The translations under genes and the position numbers were made by a program. From NCBI RefSeq assembly GCF_036881715.1, contig NZ_JBAKBF010000010.1:131887-195886 (forward strand): a DNA stretch of 64,000 bases, written 5' to 3'. This document shows positions 59,477 through 64,000 of the stretch, piece after piece. The notes under the pieces were generated by a model that searched no databases, was not told the origin of the DNA, and saw only the letters and a program-made list of their open reading frames with translations. Source of the stretch: Pannonibacter anstelovis (lineage in GTDB: Bacteria > Pseudomonadota > Alphaproteobacteria > Rhizobiales > Stappiaceae). Positions within the stretch are counted from its first letter, which is position 1; the number at the start of each line of letters is the position of its first letter.

Positions 59477-60622
59477 ATGACAGACGCAATTGAAAGGGTA
59501 GAAATCGCCGTCATCGGTGCAGGGCTTGGCGGGGCTGCGGCGGCGGCGCTGCTGGCTGGAGCCGGGTTTTCGGTGCACACGTTCGAGCAGGCGCCGGTCT
59601 TCACCCGGCTGGGCGCGGGCATTCACATTGGCCCCAACGTGATGAAGATCTTCCGCCGCATCGGCATCGAGAAGACGCTGGAATCCATCGGCTCGCACCC
59701 GGATTTCTGGTTCTCCCGCGATGGCAACACGGGTGACTATCTCTCGCGCATTCCGCTGGGCGACTATGGCCGCCGCGAATATGGCGCCTCCTACATCACC
59801 ATCCACCGGGGCGACATGCACGCGGTGCAGATCGATGCCTTGCCGCAGGACCGGGTCCATTTCGGCCACAGGCTGACCGCCATCGAGGAGCGCGAGAGCG
59901 ATGTTCTGCTGACCTTCGAGAACGGGCGCAAGATCGCCGCCGGGCTGGTGGTGGGTGCCGATGGCATCAATTCCATGATCCGCGAAATGCTGCTCGGGCC
60001 GGAAAAGCCGCGCTTCTCCGGCTGGGTCGGGCACAGGGCACTGGTCAACATGGACAAGCTGCGCGCTTCCGGCCTCCAGTTCGAGGCCTGCGTCAAGTGG
60101 TGGTGGGAAGCCTCGCGCCACATCATGGCATATGCGACCAAGGGCGATGGCAGCGAATATTACTATGTCACCGGCGTGCCGGTGGATGGCTGGGAGCATG
60201 AGACGAGCTTCGTGGACAGCTCCCGCGAGGAGATGGAAGCCATCTTCGGCGGCTCGCATCCGGTGGTGCAGGCGCTGATCGATGCCACGGAGACCGTGAC
60301 CAAGTGGCCGTTCTGGAACCGTGATCCGCTGAACCTGTGGAGCCGTGGCCGCCTCGTCATGCTGGGCGATGCCTGCCACCCGATGCGCCCGCACATGGCG
60401 CAGGGCGCCTGCATGGCCATCGAGGACGCCGCCGTGCTGACCCGGTGCCTGGAGGAAACCGGCACCAGCGGCTACCGCGAGGCCTTCGCCCTCTACGAAG
60501 CCACCCGCCGCGACCGCGCCACGAAAGTTCAGACCATCTCCAACGCCAACACCTGGCTGAAGGAACCGGAAGACCCGGCCTGGGTCTACGCCTACGACCC
60601 GCTGACCGCCCAGCTCGGCTGA
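59477..60622 (+). CDS. nicC: 6-hydroxynicotinate 3-monooxygenase NicC
   Basis: A 381-residue class A flavin monooxygenase. It decarboxylates and hydroxylates 6-hydroxynicotinate to 2,5-dihydroxypyridine using NADH and oxygen. The FAD-binding motif is VIGAGLGGAAAAALLAGAG at the N-terminus. The DG motif is VVGADGINSMIRE and the third flavin motif is GDACHPMRPHMAQGACMAIE. His50 (LGAGIHIGPN) and Cys205 (FEACVKWW) are candidate active-site residues known in NicC. The length matches the Pseudomonas enzyme. It has its own promoter and palindrome and ends in a strong terminator. Confidence 0.93.
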   Translation: MTDAIERVEIAVIGAGLGGAAAAALLAGAGFSVHTFEQAPVFTRLGAGIHIGPNVMKIFRRIGIEKTLESIGSHPDFWFSRDGNTGDYLSRIPLGDYGRREYGASYITIHRGDMHAVQIDALPQDRVHFGHRLTAIEERESDVLLTFENGRKIAAGLVVGADGINSMIREMLLGPEKPRFSGWVGHRALVNMDKLRASGLQFEACVKWWWEASRHIMAYATKGDGSEYYYVTGVPVDGWEHETSFVDSSREEMEAIFGGSHPVVQALIDATETVTKWPFWNRDPLNLWSRGRLVMLGDACHPMRPHMAQGACMAIEDAAVLTRCLEETGTSGYREAFALYEATRRDRATKVQTISNANTWLKEPEDPAWVYAYDPLTAQLG

Positions 60623-60626
60623 CACA

Positions 60627-60672
60627 AAACCCCGCCGCAGGCTCTCAGGCCTGCGGCGGGGTTTCTGTTTTC
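60627..60672 (+). terminator. Rho-independent terminator after nicC
   Basis: Arms AAACCCCGCCGCAGG and CCTGCGGCGGGGTTT (15 bp, perfect) with an 8-nt loop, followed by CTGTTTTC. Confidence 0.9.
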
Positions 60673-60712
60673 AAGGACTGTGCGGGACGGCAAGACGGCG
60701 TTCTGCAGGCTG

Positions 60713-60842
60713 TTGACAAATCTGCAGCTTCTCCATCGTCATCCTCGGCCTTGTGCCGAGGATCTATACAGATCGATTGTCTGCAGATGGCCGGGACAAG
60801 CCCGACCATGACGAAAGAGAAGAATGCCTGCTTTGTCATCAA
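60713..60842 (-). repeat. Intergenic palindromic repeat, family C copy 2
   Basis: Reverse-orientation copy of 2167-2305, with CCTCGGCCTTGTGCCGAGG and GGCCGGGACAAGCCCGACC blocks. It lies between the nicC terminator and the end of the outer-membrane protein gene. Confidence 0.8.
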
Positions 60843-60876
60843 CCTGATACTGTCAGGTGACTGCTGGCCTCCTGCC

Positions 60877-61797
60877 TCAGAAGGCGTGCGAGAGACGGAA
60901 GGACAGGTTGTAGCCCTCCGGCCGGTTCCGCGTGCCAAACTCCTTGTAGGCATGGAAGTTGACCGCCGGGAGGCCCGGCTCGAACCAGGCGATGGCAGGG
61001 CCTGCGGCGAAGGCGCGGCTGCGGTTGCCTTTCACGATATTCTGCCCCTTGTCATCGGTCAGCTGCTGATAGGCATAGCCGCCGACGCCAAGCGTCCATG
61101 CCCCCAGCGACTTGCCCACGGCAAACTCCTGCTTGTACTCGATGCCGCTGGTGTAATCCGTGGCGCGGTTGACCGTGTTGAAGGAGATTTCGATGCGCGA
61201 GGAGACTTCCCAGCCACTGTCCGTCCGGTAGGTCACACCGGCGGTGGGTGCAAAGGTCCAGTGATTGACGCCGGCCGAGAACGGATTGTTCACGTCATAG
61301 TGGCCGGTCGGCGCCTGAATCTGGAAGGCGGTGTTCACGTACCAGTTCTTCGTCAGATCCCACTGCAGGATCAGCGGGATGAACGCCGCATCACCAATGT
61401 GGAAATCCTTGTCCGCCACCTTCTGCCCCACATTGAAGGAGCCCGTCAGGTTCATGAGCGGCACCGCGACACCGAAGCCATAGGCAGCGCCCAGGAATTT
61501 CATCTCGGTCATCTTGATGTAGGACAGGGTGACGGAGGTGACATCCAGCTGCAGATCGATGCCGTTGTCATTGCCGAAGACGTCATTGCCCTTGTTGGCC
61601 GTGTAATGCATCACCTGCAGGCCAAAGGCGCCGTAAGGTGTCGGCGGCGGCGACATGCCGGCACCGAAGTCGAACAGGCCGAAAGGCGTGATGGTGGCTC
61701 CTCCCTCCACCGCAAACGCATCCTGAGCCCCGGACAGAACGGCCAGCAGCGCTGCACCCGCCAAAACCGTCTTTCCTGCGATATCTTTAACCTTCAT
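60877..61797 (-). CDS. MetA-pathway-type (SphA-like) outer-membrane protein
   Basis: A 306-residue beta-barrel protein of the phenol_MetA_deg family. A signal peptide ends near AFA/VEGG. Alternating aromatic strands run through the protein (LQVMHYTANKGNDVF, TFAPTAGVTYRTDSGW, VSSRIEISFNTVNRATDY) and it ends in NLSFRLSHAF. Family members are found in aromatic and amino-acid degradation operons and are thought to be outer-membrane channels for hydrophobic or aromatic substrates. Its neighbour is an AraC regulator 110 bp upstream that may control it. A role in pyridine uptake is possible because of the adjacent nicotinate locus. Confidence 0.85.
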   Translation of the reverse strand: MKVKDIAGKTVLAGAALLAVLSGAQDAFAVEGGATITPFGLFDFGAGMSPPPTPYGAFGLQVMHYTANKGNDVFGNDNGIDLQLDVTSVTLSYIKMTEMKFLGAAYGFGVAVPLMNLTGSFNVGQKVADKDFHIGDAAFIPLILQWDLTKNWYVNTAFQIQAPTGHYDVNNPFSAGVNHWTFAPTAGVTYRTDSGWEVSSRIEISFNTVNRATDYTSGIEYKQEFAVGKSLGAWTLGVGGYAYQQLTDDKGQNIVKGNRSRAFAAGPAIAWFEPGLPAVNFHAYKEFGTRNRPEGYNLSFRLSHAF

Positions 61798-61907
61798 TGT
61801 TCCCCACTGTGTTTTCCGGTTAAGCAGGAAAACCTAGACACAGTAGGCTGAACGCCGTTATCCGAGATCGGCACTCCGTTACCGTCCTCGTCAAAAACCG
61901 CAGGTCT

Positions 61908-62885
61908 TCAGGACATGACGCCGGCATTCCCCAGCGTTTCGGAGGGCAATTCGCCGAATTGGGCCTTGTAGTCCCGGCTGAAGTGGCTCCAGTGCCAGAA
62001 GCCCCAGCGGGCGGCGATGTCGCCGATGGTCTCGCGCCGGGCCTCCTTGCGGGCGGCCACCAGCGCCTCGCGCACCTTCCCAAGGCGCACCGACTTCAGC
62101 ACCTGAACCGCGCTCTTGCCGTAGACCCGCGTGAAGCAATACTGCATGTAGCGGCGGCTGACCCCGAGCTTCTGGCACAGTTCCAGCACCGAACAGGCCT
62201 CCAGCCCGCCTTCCAGCACCAGTTCCAGCGCCGCATCGGTGACCTGCAGATGCGGGCGGCTTGCCGGTCCGGGCTGGAAACCGGACAGGGTGAAAAGATC
62301 GAGAACGGACAGGAGCAGGTCTTCCCCGGCGCGCAAGCGGGCCGCATCCGGCAGCATGTGGCCGGAGCCCATAACCGTCTCGAACAATGCGCGCACCTGG
62401 GCGAGCTTTTCGGGGGGAATGAACAGGGTCTTGTGGCGGGACAAGGCCTCCGGCAATTCCTCTCCGTCCGCCAGAAGGCAGGCCTGCCGGAACCAGTCCT
62501 CGTCAAAGGCAAGACAGGCGAGATCCAGATAACCCGATGTGACGATATCCGGGTGCCCGCTCCCGTCCGCCAGCAGCCCGGCCATCGCCGGAATGTCGCG
62601 CCCGCCCGCCTTGCCGATGCCTTCGGCGGCAAGGGGAAAGGCGAAGACCAGCGGTGAACGGCAGGACGCCAGCCCCCGCTTCAACAGCGACTTGTCAACG
62701 GTCTCCCGCAGAAGCTGGACATGCTTGAGGTTCAGCACCTGAACCGAAGCGGACAGCCGCCCGGGTGAGAGCTGGACATATTCCGCCGGCCACTCCGGCG
62801 TGAGCTGAGCAAATTGAACCGGATCATCTGCCGTCAGAACGGCAGGTGGATACACCGGTGGCGTGGCAGATCGTTCCAGCAGCAT
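61908..62885 (-). CDS. AraC-family regulator (EutR-like)
   Basis: A ~325-residue regulator. The N-terminal ~200 residues are an effector domain without cupin or known motif; it resembles the first part of EutR-type regulators (LSPGRLSASVQVLNLKHVQL, FAFPLAAEGIGKAGG). The C-terminal ~100 residues hold the AraC HTH pair (VLELCQKLGVSRRYMQYCFT, IGDIAARWGFWHWSHFSRDY). The WGFWHWSHFSRDYK motif is strongly conserved in this group. It precedes the outer-membrane protein gene on the same strand by 110 bp and may control it. The ATG at 62885 is preferred; the ATG at 62900 adds five residues. Confidence 0.87.
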   Translation of the reverse strand: MLLERSATPPVYPPAVLTADDPVQFAQLTPEWPAEYVQLSPGRLSASVQVLNLKHVQLLRETVDKSLLKRGLASCRSPLVFAFPLAAEGIGKAGGRDIPAMAGLLADGSGHPDIVTSGYLDLACLAFDEDWFRQACLLADGEELPEALSRHKTLFIPPEKLAQVRALFETVMGSGHMLPDAARLRAGEDLLLSVLDLFTLSGFQPGPASRPHLQVTDAALELVLEGGLEACSVLELCQKLGVSRRYMQYCFTRVYGKSAVQVLKSVRLGKVREALVAARKEARRETIGDIAARWGFWHWSHFSRDYKAQFGELPSETLGNAGVMS

Positions 62886-63492
62886 GCAGCCCCCCTCCAA
62901 GCTGATACCCGCAGATAAATCCGGACACTCTCCGTTTGGCCGTTCTGGTGCGCCGTCTCCCTCCGGCTTTACTCACCACAACAAGACAAACCAAATCATC
63001 CCGGCAACAAGATCCGTTTATGCATTATCTCATCCTGCGGGTTTTGCAATATGCCGGAAGGGTATCGCTTGAAACCTTTGACGGGGCCGGTTTTTTAAAT
63101 CGTTTGTACTAGAGCAGGTTTGACGAAAACAAAGCCATCAGAAGGCACTTGTCCGTTTGCACAAGGCTTCGGACGTCAAACCGCATCCCGTCTTCGCGGA
63201 AAAGGCTTCTGGCAAGCGCACCGCGCAAGATGCAAGGCTGTGTGGCTGTTTTTATTGCTGCATGTCCGCTGCTGCCGGAATTGATCATCGGCTATGTCTG
63301 GCGGGCAGCTGCCGGCTTCCAGAGCCCGCCCCTGAGGACAGGGCGAAGACGGAGCGCAAGCGCACCATCATGATCTCCTGAAGCCGAAGACTGGTTAAGC
63401 CCTTGCGGCGTTTGAGTATTTCCAAGGCGTGATGCGTCAGCACCGAAAGCCTTGGTTGACCCGCCCGTTTTGGCGGGCGGGTCTGGATCTGG
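62886..63492. other. Intergenic region without a supported gene, including a 10-bp-arm hairpin
   Basis: Several short overlapping ORFs occur but none has a recognisable domain, a good ribosome binding site or codon bias. A/T-rich stretches near 62980-63130 could hold promoters for the AraC gene. GACCCGCCCG (63458-63467) and CGGGCGGGTC (63474-63483) form a strong hairpin 10 bp after the tctB-like stop. It lacks a T-run in either direction but probably ends or stabilises that transcript. Confidence 0.5.
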
Positions 63493-64000
63493 TTAGCGGA
63501 ATGGCCAGGGCAGGTCCATCGCGTCCTGCAGCATGCCTGACGGGAAGTTGAGGGACAGGGCCCATGCGAGGAGGAGGATGATGCCGGCGGCCCCTGCGGT
63601 CATCAGGACGGTTGCCAGCAGTCCTGCCCTTGCCCGGACGATGAGGAAGACGGGGAAGAACAGCAGCATGGCGCCATAGAAGCCGATGAGGGCGGTGAGG
63701 CCGACGAGGCCCGCGATCCAGGCAAGGCCGCCCCACAGGTTGCCGATGCCCGGCTGGCCGACGTGATCGCCCGTCAGTTCCGCATCGAAATGCGAATGAT
63801 GCCCGGCCTTGCCCCGCACCAGCTGCGGGATCAGGATGGCCAGCATCACCAGCCCGATGATCGAGACCGACAGGGGGAAGACCTGTCCGAGGAAGTCATG
63901 CTTGAGCGCGTCATTGAGGGCGTTCAGCATTGCCCCTGCCATGGCCACGGCGAAGGTGATCTGGGGCAGATGGGCGCGCAGGGACGGCACGTCGGGCGCA
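63493..64000 (-). CDS. Tripartite tricarboxylate transporter TctB-family protein, 5' end outside the window
   Basis: About 168 residues in frame to the window edge. It has four hydrophobic helices (ITFAVAMAGAMLNALND, FPLSVSIIGLVMLAILIPQL, LWGGLAWIAGLVGLTALIGF, LLATVLMTAGAAGIILLLAW) and a conserved C-terminus (LSLNFPSGMLQDAMDLPWPF). The LNFPSG and ALPWPF-like endings are typical of TctB, the small membrane subunit of tripartite carboxylate importers. A GTG at 63990 could be a start, but the frame stays open to the edge. It may be fused to TctA or encoded after it. The sensor protein TctC is not in the window. Confidence 0.8.
   Translation of the reverse strand, partial: APDVPSLRAHLPQITFAVAMAGAMLNALNDALKHDFLGQVFPLSVSIIGLVMLAILIPQLVRGKAGHHSHFDAELTGDHVGQPGIGNLWGGLAWIAGLVGLTALIGFYGAMLLFFPVFLIVRARAGLLATVLMTAGAAGIILLLAWALSLNFPSGMLQDAMDLPWPFR

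Noticed and set aside
63149..63381. Two overlapping 74-codon frames in the last intergenic region
   Set aside because: Neither has a ribosome binding site, plausible composition or a recognisable fold.

Overview
The window is high-GC DNA from an alphaproteobacterium of the order Hyphomicrobiales (rhizobia-like). It lies on a secondary replicon, because a complete repABC replication and partition cassette (minus strand, 43.4-47.4 kb) with its antisense RNA is present. Other rhizobia-like traits are PadR/DUF2218 and Irr-type iron signals, many GC-rich palindromic intergenic repeats, and a RES-Xre toxin-antitoxin pair. I saw no rRNA, tRNA, CRISPR array or intact insertion sequence.

Layout. 0-2.1 kb: end of a sulfide:quinone reductase-like flavoprotein, a small membrane protein and a di-haem cytochrome c peroxidase. 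2.4-4.4 kb: a His/Met-rich periplasmic protein and a Tat-exported multicopper oxidase. 4.6-8.2 kb: a type Va autotransporter. 8.4-11.4 kb: an MsbA-like exporter and an orphan FhuC-like ATPase. 11.7-17.2 kb: a ribbon-helix-helix protein fused to a dead nucleotidyltransferase fold, an AraC regulator divergent from an SLC13-type permease, chrA with a phosphotransferase, and an NTF2-like protein. 17.5-24.7 kb: an Xre regulator and a two-partner secretion pair. 24.7-30.1 kb: a four-gene siderophore ABC importer divergent from a LysR-HTH/TrpD2 fusion. 30.4-34.2 kb: PadR plus DUF2218, then a chemoreceptor. 34.7-38.7 kb: a nucleotide-sugar dehydrogenase whose 3' end is partly duplicated 1.6 kb away across an inserted WYL-regulator module, then RES-Xre. 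39.4-43.1 kb: glutathione-independent formaldehyde dehydrogenase and a FepA-like TonB receptor. 43.2-47.4 kb: repABC. 47.6-60.6 kb: a complete aerobic nicotinate degradation locus. 60.9-64.0 kb: a MetA-pathway outer-membrane protein, an AraC regulator and a partial TctB.

The nicotinate locus encodes every step from nicotinate to fumarate. NicAB makes 6-hydroxynicotinate, NicC makes 2,5-dihydroxypyridine, NicX opens the ring, NicD deformylates, NicF deamidates and NicE isomerises maleate. A sodium:solute symporter with a DUF3311 partner forms the 3' end of the nicEDXF operon and is the likely uptake system. A MarR and a TetR regulator sit inside the locus. Two different 18-bp palindromes occur there: one before nicA and nicC, the other before nicE and upstream of tetR. 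Palindromic repeat elements separate almost every transcription module of the locus.

The most unusual items are the two fusion regulators (ribbon-helix-helix/dead nucleotidyltransferase and LysR-HTH/TrpD2), the paired palindromic operators of the nic locus, and the partial 3'-end duplication with an in-frame 147-bp deletion between 9-bp repeats. All calls come from reading the sequence; no database search was run.
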